Assembly (NCBI GenBank): GCA_016906335.1
Contig: JADEYG010000001.1
Location: 744,001-808,000, forward strand
Source of the DNA: Novakomyces olei
Lineage: Eukaryota; Ascomycota; Novakomycetes; Novakomycetales; Novakomycetaceae
DNA: 64,000 nt
Reading direction: 5' to 3'
This document shows, in pieces, positions 11,124 to 21,838 of this stretch. The translations under genes were made by a program, and so were the position numbers. A model generated the notes under the pieces. It did not search any database, was not told the origin of the DNA, and saw nothing but the letters and a program-made list of their open reading frames with translations. How positions within the stretch are numbered: position 1 is the stretch's first letter; every line of letters starts with the position of its first letter.

Positions 11124-11510
11124 CTACGACAGCTGGAGCGCGTTCATATAATCGCGCACTCTGTGAATCTTTCCTTCGTGTACTGTGAAAAACCAAACAT
11201 AATCCAAAACTTTTGGCTCACCGCTCGGTACGCTGGTATGGTGGCCCGTTGCCTCAACAATTATTTCGTTGCCAATGGTACGTGCGATCACGGGCTCAAA
11301 CGACCCGAATTTGACAAAAGTGGGAAGTTTCTCCATGTAGCTGCTTATGGCCTGCTTGCCCTCCAACTTCGTGGGCATGCCCTCTGGAGCAAACGGAAAT
11401 TCATGCACCGCATCATCCGCGTATAAATCAACATAGGCAGAGATGTCGTTGGACTGCAAGGCCTTGCGCATCTCCTCAAGCAGAGGTGGGAGTTGCTGAG
11501 AGGTGGACAT
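11124..11510 (-). CDS. SnoaL/NTF2-like fold protein
   Basis: 128 aa, single exon, start ATG at 11510 (MSTSQQLPPLLEEM); the frame is open a little upstream without another ATG. The order of elements fits the NTF2-like superfamily: helix MRKALQSNDISAYVDLYADD, AVHEFPFAPEG, a strand around VEATGHHTSVPSG, and a final strand YVWFFTVHEGKIHRVRDY. Such proteins are small-molecule enzymes or binding modules of varied function, so no substrate can be assigned. The gene sits in an unstable block between two copies of a segmental duplication and has a decayed tandem remnant next to it. Confidence 0.7.
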   Translation of the reverse strand: MSTSQQLPPLLEEMRKALQSNDISAYVDLYADDAVHEFPFAPEGMPTKLEGKQAISSYMEKLPTFVKFGSFEPVIARTIGNEIIVEATGHHTSVPSGEPKVLDYVWFFTVHEGKIHRVRDYMNALQLS

Positions 11511-12664
11511 TTTGGATAAGTCTGGAAAATCCACAAGCCTATGAGTGCGTTTTCATTTAAATAGTCTAGAGCTCGGTATAATCGGTCGGGCTTCGGCTTT
11601 GAATTCCCCCCGATTCCGAAATATAAGAGCGTCGGTCCCTATGAATTATTTGCCAGAGTGAGATTTTGTGAGAGCGCGCAGGGGTCTCCCTCTGCCTTAT
11701 CGCCGATAAAGCCCGAAGGCTGCCCAGTCGGGAGCAATTTTAAAGTTACGAATAAATATCGTTGGTCTTCCCAAGGGGCTGCGGTTATATAGGGTTTTCC
11801 CTGGACAAAAACGCCTTAGGGTTGTCGGGCAGATTGGCTGCTGCAACTGTTGACCGGGTCGGGTCGATCGACTGAGCTTGCTGGTAGCGCAGCCTCAGTG
11901 GGGCTTCGAACTTGACGATTTTGGCAAAACCAAAATCGACAAGCATCTGCTAGTCAGTTTCCAAGAATTTAGGCTTGACAAAAGAGCAAGTTAGAAGACC
12001 GAGAAGCAACTTTTCTGTTTACATTCTGTCGTCCGGTAGAATTAGCATTAGCGAGCTGAACGAGGCACACGTGGACCTCGTTGCAAAAGCTTTTCGCGAG
12101 ATCACCGCAGAAGATTAGGTGGATTCTCTTAATATATCCCAGTTCTAGCTATTGGGGCCTCTGTTTCGCATTTTCAATAGATATGCTATCTGACGTCATT
12201 TCATTGTATGCCGCGATAATTATCTCGAAAATATGGACACAGGTGCTAGAGCCCAATTCCTAACAAAACTCGGCCTCAGTCTCTATTTGCGCTGTCTTTG
12301 CGCGACATTCACCTTTTTGACGGCTCCATAATGTACCGCTCCTGGCATGCAGCCGCAATTACCCTGCTTCAGGCCACTTCTCGTTCCGCGTTATGACCAA
12401 TCTATGTTTCGTGCACACGTCACCTCGGCCCTACCCATCTCAAACTCCTAGTACTTGGTAGACACGTAATTCTAATAGCGATCCTCTCCATTGTCACTAC
12501 GGTCGTCCAAAATATGAATATCCGCTATAAATCATGGACTTTGCCACCTTTATACGCTCATCAAGGTCCTCTTCCGACAGTCCGAGCACTTCATTATCGA
12601 GCCTGTCGTCATATCTCGAATCCCCATTGGGAAAGAACACACGGCTATACATTCCCTGAACAAA
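11511..12664. other. patchwork non-coding block with possible gene fragments
   Basis: 11620-11880 repeats, in diverged form, the sequence at 10720-10960 (upstream flank of the NTF2-like gene). Around 12040-12117 the plus strand reads ISELNEAHVDLVAKAFREI and soon stops; this vaguely recalls the start of a GNAT acetyltransferase. At 12652-12497 the minus strand has a 51-codon frame from an ATG (MYSRVFFPNGDSRYDD), acidic and unrecognised. Neither continues into a credible gene. I treat the block as decayed or non-coding. Confidence 0.4.
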
Positions 12665-13502
12665 ATTAATTTCATTTCAGTTTACGGTTCTTTTTCTTCT
12701 TTGCCAATTTTTCAGCCTTGTAAGCATCTAGGAAACTACCACTGGCTTTTAAACGTTTTGCCTTTTTGCCAACCGAACCTTTGCCCTCGTACTCCTCGTC
12801 TTCGCTGGATGAAGAATGCTCGTTCCGTTCTTGAACAACCGGCTTTTCTATTGTAGAACGTATGCGTTTTTGCAGTGTTGGATTTAGCGATGCGTATGCC
12901 TTGTTTGCCGGATATTTGCTCGCCCTCGCTGTCAGATCCCTGTGCAATCCATGAAGAGACGATACTTCTTGTTACGCTCAACGACGCATCAATTTGTGCA
13001 GAGACTTTACAATTAGTTGAAGCTGTCAAAAAAGGCTTTATTCGTACTTTTCTTTGATTCTTCATAGTCGATCCTGGCGGCCATATACGCCGACAACCAA
13101 GATGAATTATTATGAATTATTATGAATTAAATTATGAATTAAATTATGAATATATTATGAATATATTATGAATATATTATGAATATATTATTACATTATG
13201 TAAGGCGTTTGCGTCGATATAAAAATCACCATTACGTATACCAAATAACCGTTCAGGATGACTTGTAAATAAGAATAGTATAGTGCCCTTATATAATATA
13301 CTACAATAAAAAGTTTACGGTATATAGTAAACGAAAAAATGGTAATATAATAAATTATTGTACACGGCGCGCGCGTTCCCGCGTTTTAGTGAAAATCTTA
13401 GTGCAATTAGTTTACGCATTTTTACTTTGAAATAATTCTGGGTTGCTTAATGTAATAAATACATTTCAAATTTATAGAGGTCCAAACCTTTACAGCACAG
13501 AT
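12665..13502. repeat. segmental duplication, copy B
   Basis: Second copy of the 9402-10276 unit, in the same orientation. Its far end abuts the SPT16 start region (ATG at 13538), so it supplies the sequence between SPT16 and the minus-strand gene. Compared with copy A it lacks about 68 bp inside the gene and has extra TGAATATATTA units near 13140-13190. Confidence 0.9.
12672..13065 (-). pseudogene. frameshifted copy of the small basic protein gene
   Basis: Same start (MKNQRKVRIKPFLTAS, ATG at 13065) and same C-terminal half as the gene at 9402-9869. Where copy A has 72 bases between GCCGGA and TGCTCGCC, copy B has 4; the loss of 68 bases changes the frame after SDSEGEQ. The downstream part stays open in another frame to a stop two codons earlier than in copy A. 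The otherwise high identity suggests recent duplication and recent decay. It could still make a short truncated protein. Confidence 0.85.
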
Positions 13503-13537
13503 CCTTTCTTCGCGCGGATCCTTTCTACGCGCGCGCT

Positions 13538-16500
13538 ATGAGTCAGGAGGCGGTGATCGATAAAGACGCCTTTTACCGGCGCACGAAACTATTTCAAGAT
13601 GCGCTCAAGGTGTGAAATTTGAAACTGCCGTAACCTCCTCTGACTTTTTTAGGGCGAAAGCCAACGCGACTCTGAACGCGTACTCGCCGGTGTGGACGGA
13701 GTGCTGGTGATTATCGACCAGTCTAATGAAGAAAATCCGTATACCAAATCAGCCGCGTTGCATGTAAGCATCTATTTGGTTATGTTTCGATATTTTGACA
13801 CCCGTAGAATTGGTTCCTAGGCTACGAGTTCCCGCGTACAATAATGTACGTGTCGAAGGACAAGGTTTGCTTCCTCAGCAGCCCGAAAAAGAGTATGTGT
13901 CTCTATAGAAAAGATCGATTTGGAGTGTCACTAACTTTTCCAAAGTTGCCGTGCTTGAAGCACTGAAAAACGGGCCTGTTGACATTGAACTTTATACCCG
14001 TACAAAAGACGCGGACCACAATGATCAACAGTACGAAAGTTTACTGCAGGTTATTGCTGGCCAAGGTGTAGGTGTTGCATGGGGTTTTATTGCTTGTGTT
14101 TTGAGATCATCTTTGCTCTACTCTTTCGGCGTTTGTTTGATTCTTGTTGCGCATGGAATCATAGGACTATATACTGTTTTAGGCCAAGTTTCCGTTTGAC
14201 TTTGTTGGCTTTTCCGTGTTTTATAAATTTATTAATGCGCTTTTATGTATTTTTGATGTTTTCTCCTAAATTCTTTAGCTCTCGCTCTATCTGTTTATTT
14301 TTTAATTGCCCTCTTATCCTTATGGAGTCTAACTGATCAGAAACGTGTTGGTATATTTCCAAAAGATCAGGCGGTGGGTGCCATGTATGAGGAATGGAAG
14401 CCGCTGTACGAAAAGAAAGGATTCGAAGAGTCCGACGTCGGTCTCGGCGTAGCTGCACTTTTTGCTGTAAAAGACGAAGAAGAAGATAAGTGTGTGCGAC
14501 AGGCGGCCAAGGCGACTTCCTTTATGCTCACGAAGCCCTTTGTCAATGAAATGTCTCGTATTATTGACGATGGCAAGCGAGTCACTCATGCTTCCCTGTC
14601 AGAGACGATTGAGAGCAAACTGGAATCCCCCAATATCTTCTCTTCAAAATCGTTTAAGCCTGAGCCAGGTTTCGATTCTTCTGTACTGGATTGGTGCTAC
14701 ACACCTATTGTACAAAGCGGTGGAGTATACGATCTCAAACCTTCAGCTGCCTCTGATGAACGAAATTTACACAATGGTGTAATTGTAGCTGAATTGGGTC
14801 TTCGCTACAAATCATACTGTTCAAATATAGGCCGAACGTACCTGATTGACCCAAATTCGCACCAGGAGAAAACGTACGAGTTTCTGCTTTCGTTGCAAAA
14901 GAAAGTCGTCGAGTCGATGACTGATGGTGCAATTATCAGTGATATTTACAGTGGAGCATTGGGACAAATTCGTGCTAAAAAGCCCGAGTTGGAAGGCAAT
15001 TTTGTAAAAAATATCGGTTCAGCAATCGGCATCGAGTTTCGTGAAACGAGTCTTAACTTGAATGCCAAAAATGCGCGTAGCTTAAAGGCCGGCATGACTT
15101 TTACTTTGAGCCTCGGGTTTCAGGGAATCACGAACGCAAAGCCGCAAGACGCAAAGAGCAAAACGTACAGTTTGCTTCTAATTGACACTGTGGAAATCAG
15201 GAAAGACGGACCTGCCGCGCTTCTCACAGACTCTCCAAAGCAGCTCGGAGAGATTTCGTTCTGGTTCAACGAGGATGAGGAGGAAGAAGAGGAAGACGAT
15301 GAAGTAGAGGACTTCAAGGACACTAGCCGAAGGGCCAGTGGCCGGGCAGATCGTTCAGCGTCTGTAATAACAACGGGAAAACGTACAAGAAACGCGGAGA
15401 AAAAAGTAGATGAGTCGTCAGAGCAGCGAAGACGTGAGCACCAAAACGAGCTTGCAGCCAAAGTGCAGGAGGAAGGTATGAAAAGGTTTGAGAATGGTTC
15501 AACAGTCAGTAAAAGTGCGGAGACTCCAGTGTTCAAAAAGTACGAGTCTTATCGCCGGGAGACGCAGCTGCCCTCTGCGATTGCAGAGCTGCAAATCCTG
15601 ATTGATAACAAGGCCCAGTCGGTCATATTACCGATTGAGGGTCGCCCAGTTCCCTTCCACATTTCAACGCTAAAAAACGTGAGCAAAAACGATGAGGGTG
15701 ATTTTGTATTTTTACGATTTAATTTCGTATCGCCCGGTCAAGGGGTTGTCAAAAAAGACGAGCAGCTGTTTGATGATCCTAACGCCTCGTTTATCCGCAG
15801 TCTTACGTACAGAAGCCCCGATGTCGGCAGGGCGTCACACATATTCAGCGCCATTCAAGAGATGAAAAAGCTGGCTACAAAACGCGAAGCAGAGCGCAGA
15901 GAAATGGCGGATATTGTTGAGCAAGATAATCTGACCGAGATCAAAAACAGAAGGCCGCTAACCCTGACTGATGTCTATGCTAGGCCTGGCCTTGACGGGA
16001 AGCGGGTACCCGGCCAATTAGAAATCCATCAGAATGGTGTCCGTTACCAATCGCCATTGCGCTCAGACCACAGGATCGATATCCTGTTTAGCAATATGCG
16101 TCACCTGTTTTATCAGCCCTGTGATCATGAGCTAATTGTCATTATTCATATACATCTAAAGACACCCATACTTGTGGGCAAACGTAAAACTTACGATGTC
16201 CAAGTGTACAGGGAGGCCTCGGATGTGCAGTATGATGAGACGGGCAACAGAAAGCGTAAATACAGGTACGGAGACGAAGATGAATTGGAACAAGAACAGG
16301 AAGAGCGGAGACGCAGAGCGCAGCTAAACAAAGAGTTTCGTAATTTTAGTGAGAAAATTGCTGAAGCTTCTGATGGCAAAGTTGATGTGGATATTCCGTT
16401 TCGTGAATTGGCGTTTTCTGGAGTTCCTTTCCGTGGAAACGTATTGCTCCAGCCGACCACAGAGTGCCTTGTCCAGCTTGTCGATCCGCCTTTCACTGTA

Positions 16501-17104
16501 ATCACACTGGGCGAAGTTGAAATAGCTCATCTGGAACGTGTGCAGTTTGGTTTGAAAAACTTTGATCTCGTCTTTATCCTCAAGGATTACAAAAAGCCTC
16601 CCATTCACGTAAATACTATCCCGGTTCAGCAGCTGGAAAGTGTCAAAGATTGGCTGGATTCTGTGGATATTCCCTTCTCTGAGGGCCCCTTGAACTTGAA
16701 CTGGACTCTTATTATGAAGACAGTGAATGAAGATCCCGCCGAGTTTTTCCGTGGTGGAGGCTGGGAGTTTCTGTCCAGTAACTCTGAGCAGAATAGTGAA
16801 GACAGTGAAGAGGCAGAGAGCGAGTTTGAGGCAAGTGGCAGCGATTTTGCCGATGAAAGCAGTGATGACGACGGGAGCGCTTTTGATGAAGGCGCTAGTG
16901 ACGATTCTGGGTCCGGGTTCGACGAGGATGAAGAGTCTGGTGAAGATTGGGACGAATTGGAGGCAAAGGCGAAGAAGGGTAAGTTAATTCACTCTAGAAG
17001 AATACAAGGAACATTAAAAGGGTTCAAGGTTCGTATTTGCTAACATTTGTATAGCTGATTCTCGACAAGCGGATGAAGATCGGCCAAAGAAGCGTCGGAA
17101 GTAG
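13538..17104 (+). CDS. SPT16: FACT complex subunit Spt16
   Basis: Histone chaperone that reorganises nucleosomes during transcription and replication. Six exons: 13538-13609, 13653-13763, 13808-13892, 13946-14067, 14341-16978, 17055-17104; 1025 aa, the usual length. Exons 1-4 give the start of the aminopeptidase-like N-terminal domain ([29 protein letters not shown]). The long exon 5 continues it ([19 protein letters not shown]) and carries the dimerisation and middle domains, then an acidic tail ([17 protein letters not shown]). The last exon adds a basic end, PKKRRK, typical of Spt16. Splice phases are consistent at all junctions. The upstream promoter coincides with segmental duplication copy B. 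Confidence 0.95.
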
Positions 17105-17764
17105 AAAAGTACTATGCCAGCGTACGTGACTGAATGAAGCTTATTGTATTCAATTATTTGTTTATTACATGTCTGCTTGCTGCCTAAAACAAGACGTCTA
17201 ATTAGACGTGTATGGAAAAAAGGTATATAGGAGCCCAGCTTGTACCGTAGTATGACACATGCATCTCTGGTAGGATGCGTGGCTTACAAGGCATCGAGTA
17301 ACACTGATAATTTATATAAAACGGTATTGCAATTGTAAAACAATCGATTCTGTCGCTGCAGCCTTAGTCCACACGCGTAGCTAATCTTCGACATTATGGC
17401 GCTGTACGTAAATCACAATCCGCAAAAAAATTTATATCTAGATTTTCTGCACCACAATTCAAGCGTACCTTACACGCATCTTTTAACCCTAACCCTAACA
17501 TTAGCCTAACTCTGATCTATCCACAATTCTACTAACCCTAATTATATTGTATCCTCAGCACAAGCCTCGTCAGTTACACGAATTACTTGAACCGCGCCTA
17601 TTAACTGTCGCATTCTTTACACCGAGTGCGACGTGTCGGGGCCGGAGGGTTACTTGTGTGCCTCGTGCCGCGCTCGATACGGTAAGCGAGAGTATATAAC
17701 ACGCGATCCCATCCGACGGCGATGACGCGCTCCGTAAAGTGGACTGGAAGCGACTCTGTCAGAA
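17105..17764 (+). other. intergenic region with telobox and unexplained Cys-rich frames
   Basis: 660 bp between SPT16 and the WW gene. It has AACCCTAACCCTAA at 17485-17498 and another ACCCTAA near 17534. From about 17600 the plus strand encodes NCRILYTECDVSGPEGYLC followed by ASCRARY, ending at a good donor (G|GTAAGC at 17682). About 60 bp later DWKRLCQKCRLTR ends at another GT. The paired cysteines look like a zinc ribbon, but I could not build a start-to-stop model. They may be a 5' extension of the WW gene, a separate small gene, or chance. Confidence 0.35.
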
Positions 17765-18542
17765 ATGCCGCCTTACCAGGTGAAAGAAGGTACGAGCCGG
17801 TTTTTTAAAGTATCCTGCGGCTAATATGCAAAGGTCTTCCGGACGGTTGGATTGCCCAGGTAACTATTTAATCCTTTTCATTTCGAAAAAATGATGGGAC
17901 GAGATGAAGTTTGATAAACGGATCTGATAATGTTTTACTACAATATGCGAGTCGCTAACACGGCAATGTAGTGGGAACCAACACACCAAACGTACTTTTA
18001 CGTGAACGAGAAATCGGCCGACAAAAAATCACAATGGGACCATCCTGGAGGTAAGCGCTCTTTTATGGTTATTCTTGTGCTCACCACCCTGTAAAGGACC
18101 CAGCGGGAAAGTTCCTCCTCCGCCTTATAACGCGCAGCCGCCTCCAAATCAGCAGCGGTACCCTCCTCAACAGCAAGGCCCTTATCAACAAGGACCTTAT
18201 CAACAAGGTCCCTACCCGTCAGGCCAGCAGCCTTATCCTCAGCAGTACCAGCAGTACCCTCAGCAGTACCAGCAGTACCCTCAGCAGTATCAGCAGTACC
18301 CTCAGGCTGCCCAAAACAATCCTGGACGTGGCCGTTTTGGTGGTGGAGGTATGGGAGGTATGGGAATGGGTGTGCCTCTGGCTCTTGGTGGAGGTCTTTT
18401 GGCGGGCGGCCTTCTTGGCTCTGCCATGGAAAGCCACCACGACGACTACAATGACGGGTATGGTGCCGGGTACGATGACGGTGCAAACAATGATGGCGGC
18501 TATGACGGTGGTGGGGGCGATTTCGGTGGGGGCGACTTTTAG
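17765..18542 (+). CDS. WW-domain protein with PQ-rich middle and Gly-rich tail
   Basis: 191 aa; exons 17765-17789, 17834-17859, 17972-18050, 18097-18542. Exons 2 and 3 join to a WW domain: LPDGWIAQWEPTHQTYFYVN with the second Trp in SQWDHPGG. A Pro/Gln/Tyr-rich stretch follows with repeats QYQQYPQ and QQGPYQQGPY, then a Gly/Met segment with a hydrophobic core (GVPLALGGGLLAGGLLGSA), and an Asp/Gly-rich end (GGGGDFGGGDF). This architecture is common in fungal WW proteins of unknown function that bind proline-rich ligands. The start is the first ATG consistent with the WW frame; an upstream exon is possible. Confidence 0.8.
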
Positions 18543-19212
18543 TGAGGCGACTACCGTTTGATCTGATTTCTTTCCGCAATGTACATTGTAGCTCGCGCTA
18601 TCGATGTGCATTGTTTACAAGCACCAATCATCAACGGTGCGCGACCAATTCGACGATTGGTGTGTATTGTTTGCCTCTGATTGACGGCAAACAGAGTCGC
18701 TAATACTGTATATTAATTGTATATTGTATGTATGTGCATGTCCGTATTATTTCATATATTATTGTATATTCCATATATTATACGATATTCCATATATTAT
18801 ACGATATTCCATTTATTATTGTATATTGTATTATCCATATATTAATCATCATGGCTGAATAAATTCAACTTGGCACGTAAAAATTGCATTAATGAATCGT
18901 ACTCCACATATTAATTATCCAGAGAGGATTTATAATCTCCTTTTCATGGAGTGGTAATGTGCATAATTTATCGTATATAACACAAACCGTATAGAAAAGC
19001 ACCGTATACGAAATATTATTAATTTGATTTAAAATACTTCTTTCCACGTATGGCCCGTCGGTTTTGTGTGTACATCTGTTTTACTTTAAAATAATAAATC
19101 TCAAACGGAGCCAATAGCGCAAAGAAAGGCATCGGCTCTCGTGTTTGTGGGAACAGCACGCGGCTAATACGCAATTAGTACTTTGCCGCGCTCGCTTCCA
19201 CTCACGACAAAT
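18543..19212. other. AT-rich intergenic region
   Basis: 670 bp. Tandem-like ATTCCATATATTATACGAT units occur at about 18765-18845. No gene seen. Confidence 0.5.
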
Positions 19213-20783
19213 ATGGTGGAAAAGTCGCGTCAGCCGGTAAGTCTAGCTCCGCTTTTCGCTGTGCAGGACTGCTCTTCTTTCTCAAGATCTGCGGCCTCCG
19301 CCGGCACAAGCCAGCCCTTGCATATTAGCATATACTAACCTCAATAGCCCAATACTGCATTCAGGCAGCAGCGTCTCAAAGCATGGCAGCCTATCTTGAC
19401 GCCTCGATCCGTGCTTCCTCTGCTTTTTGCTCTTGGCGTGATATTTGCGCCGCTCGGAGGCGGGCTCCTCTTTGCCAGTAGACAGGTTGGTGACTTGACA
19501 AGATTGTAGAGGCCTCTACACTATGGAGCCGATGAGCGACAGATGACAAAAATTTCGTTAAATAATAAATTGCCTCTACTATCTTTTCCACACAGTTTGT
19601 TGTTTATTTACCTAATGCCCAGGTTCAAGAGATTACTATCGACTACTCGCGCTGCGCCCAGCTGGCTACTGCCGACTACGAATCAATCCCGACTAATCTG
19701 GTCACGTACAATTTCCATACAAATACAAGTTCGAATCAGCAACCGGCAGTTTCATGGAGAACGCAGACCAACGAGACCACGGGTCGTCCTGTATGTTCTC
19801 TCATGTTTACGATCCCGACCGACCTGCACCCAACTGTGTTTTTGTACTACAAACTGACCAACTTCTACCAAAACCACCGTCGCTATGTCAATAGTATCTG
19901 GGAGGATCAGCTGGGTGGACAGGCTGTTCCTCCAAACGAGCTTACTGGTCAGGACCGGTGCGATCCTTTGGCCATTGCTCCGAGTGGACGAGCGTACTAT
20001 CCTTGCGGGCTTATCGCCAACTCTTTATTCAATGGTAAGATAGACAATTATATATACCTTTATTTATTTTTATTATTTATCTTTTTTTTTAATTCTATTC
20101 TATTTTGCTTTACTCTACTTTACTTTACTTTAGCATTTGTCATTGCTAATTTCAGACACCTTCCACCCTCCACGGCTTTTGAACGCGCGTGGGAGCTCAG
20201 GCTCGGCTATCACTTACAACATGACTGATCGAAATATCGCCTGGGCAAGCGATTTGACGCGTTTCCAAAGGACTCAGTATACCGCTTCTCAAATTGAACC
20301 GCCTCCGAATTGGGCGCTCAAGTATCCAAACGGGTACACTGACGACAATATACCCAATTTGCATGAATGGGAGGCTTTGATGAATTGGATGCGGACAGCT
20401 GGCCTGCCGACATTCAGCAAATTAGCGTTGCGTAACGATAACGAAATTATGGCTGCGGGAACTTATTCCATGGACATTGAAGACAGTAAGTTTTGTCAAT
20501 GTGAAGGGCTAATTTAATTCAAGACTTTAACGTTTTATCATACGACGGCACAAAGTCTATACTCATCTCGACCGTTACAGTTATCGGTGGGAGAAACGAC
20601 TTTTTGGGTGTTGCTTATATCGTTGTTGGTGGGCTTTGTGTAGTCTTGGGACTCGTTTTCCTTCTGAGGCACGTGATCAAGCCTCGGAAACTCGGAGACC
20701 ATCGTTACCTTACATGGAACGAAAACAGTACGCCTGGACGGCGAAAGAGCTCAACCGTTCCCTCGATCGAACGGCCTAGTTAG
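19213..20783 (+). CDS. CDC50/LEM3 family flippase subunit
   Basis: Non-catalytic beta subunit of P4-ATPase phospholipid flippases, needed for their ER exit and activity. Exons 19213-19236, 19348-19485, 19623-20034, 20156-20485, 20524-20783; 387 aa. First membrane helix: [20 protein letters not shown]. The large lumenal domain has family blocks [21 protein letters not shown] with a following [11 protein letters not shown], and [13 protein letters not shown]. The second helix is [20 protein letters not shown], with a short cytosolic tail. Potential N-glycosylation sites are in the lumenal part (NTSS, NETT). Convergent with the SWS1-like gene, with only 84 bp between stops. Confidence 0.92.
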
Positions 20784-20867
20784 TTGTGGGGTTTGTATAA
20801 TGAATTGGATGGAGTGCTTCTAGTAATATAACTTGAATATAAAATGGTGCGGGTGCAATGCTCTGGA

Positions 20868-21338
20868 CTATAATGCAGCTGTGCCAATACACTCCCAGGA
20901 CTCTAGTTGAACAGGCTCAGGAGCGGGTAATACTCCCAGCTCTAAGAGACAGCAGGCCAGTAAATGCATACATGTGTGAGGCATTTCTTCCCGTGAGACT
21001 CCGCCAAATATTGTACAGCTGCCATCGTAGAATACCTGTTCTTCATCAACTGGCAAACTGCCGTCTGCGCACGTACAATGCCACGCGTTAACGCGTACCT
21101 GCAATTCTGAACGATCCGTCAAAGACGCGTTGCCCCGACGACGCGGCAAAGTCACATTGTAGAGGTGCGTCGGCTCGCCTGCTACAAGGACTCGTCTGGC
21201 AGCTTCACGGTCGATCAAGTCCAGTGCGGATAGTAGAACATTGCCAAATAAATCGTGCAGCGAAAGGTACAAGTCGCGCTCTTTGGCCGTGTCATGCTCT
21301 GATAGACGGGACAGAATCAAATCTACCATTCGCCTCAT
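20868..21338 (-). CDS. SWIM zinc-finger protein, SWS1/ZSWIM7-like (Shu complex)
   Basis: 156 aa from the ATG at 21338; the frame is open further upstream without another ATG. The core reads LLSALDLIDREAARRVLVAG, then AWHCTCADG, about 32 residues, then TCMHLLACCLLE. This fits the SWIM pattern CxC-xn-CxH followed by a hydrophobic helix. Order and length match SWS1/ZSWIM7, which with a Rad51 paralogue promotes Rad51 filament formation in homologous recombination. The CxC-to-CxH gap is longer than I remember for human ZSWIM7. Assignment rests on motif order, not on an alignment. Confidence 0.65.
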   Translation of the reverse strand: MRRMVDLILSRLSEHDTAKERDLYLSLHDLFGNVLLSALDLIDREAARRVLVAGEPTHLYNVTLPRRRGNASLTDRSELQVRVNAWHCTCADGSLPVDEEQVFYDGSCTIFGGVSREEMPHTCMHLLACCLLELGVLPAPEPVQLESWECIGTAAL

Positions 21339-21575
21339 ATCAAAAGGCAATAAATAGATCGAAGTGGTCCAATACACTCGTTCCCATAGCGTGTCTACTG
21401 TCTTTTTAGCGGCTCTTGCTGGCGTTTGGCAGTCAGTATCGGCAAACCAATGGTTGAGTGAAACAATGGTGAACAGAATTAACAATATGTTTAATTGATT
21501 GTCTGTTCAATCGTTGCGTAATCGTCTCGTCTGTCGCCTCTAGAAATGACGACGTTTATACTAATCGACATAATA

Positions 21576-21608
<33 letters not shown>

Positions 21609-21838
21609 TAATAATAATGGCATATTAGTCATGTAATGAGTATCATGCACGCGTTTGCTAAGTGGCCCACAGTTTTTATTTATTTTATATATAAAGAGGA
21701 ACGTAAACAATACACTTTTATCGAGATTTAAGGACGCGTGGTTGATAGTGCAAAGACGCACGGAACGCTAACAGCACTTCAAAAGTCTCTTTGTGTGCTC
21801 AAGTCTAAAGGCCATTGATAAAAAAGATCGAAAAAAAG
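21339..21838. other. divergent intergenic region with AAT repeat
   Basis: 500 bp between the SWS1-like gene and CDK1, containing an imperfect ATA/AAT microsatellite at about 21568-21618. No gene seen. Confidence 0.6.

Noticed and set aside
12040-12117. possible start of a GNAT acetyltransferase
   Set aside because: About 23 codons followed by a stop, with no acetyl-CoA motif downstream.
17485-17498. telomere repeat as evidence for a chromosome end or fusion
   Set aside because: Only about two units, embedded between ordinary genes and recurring in other promoters; a regulatory motif is the simpler reading.
17998-18611. minus-strand frames opposite the WW gene
   Set aside because: Composition mirrors the Pro/Gln- and Gly-rich sense strand, and no start or splice context fits.
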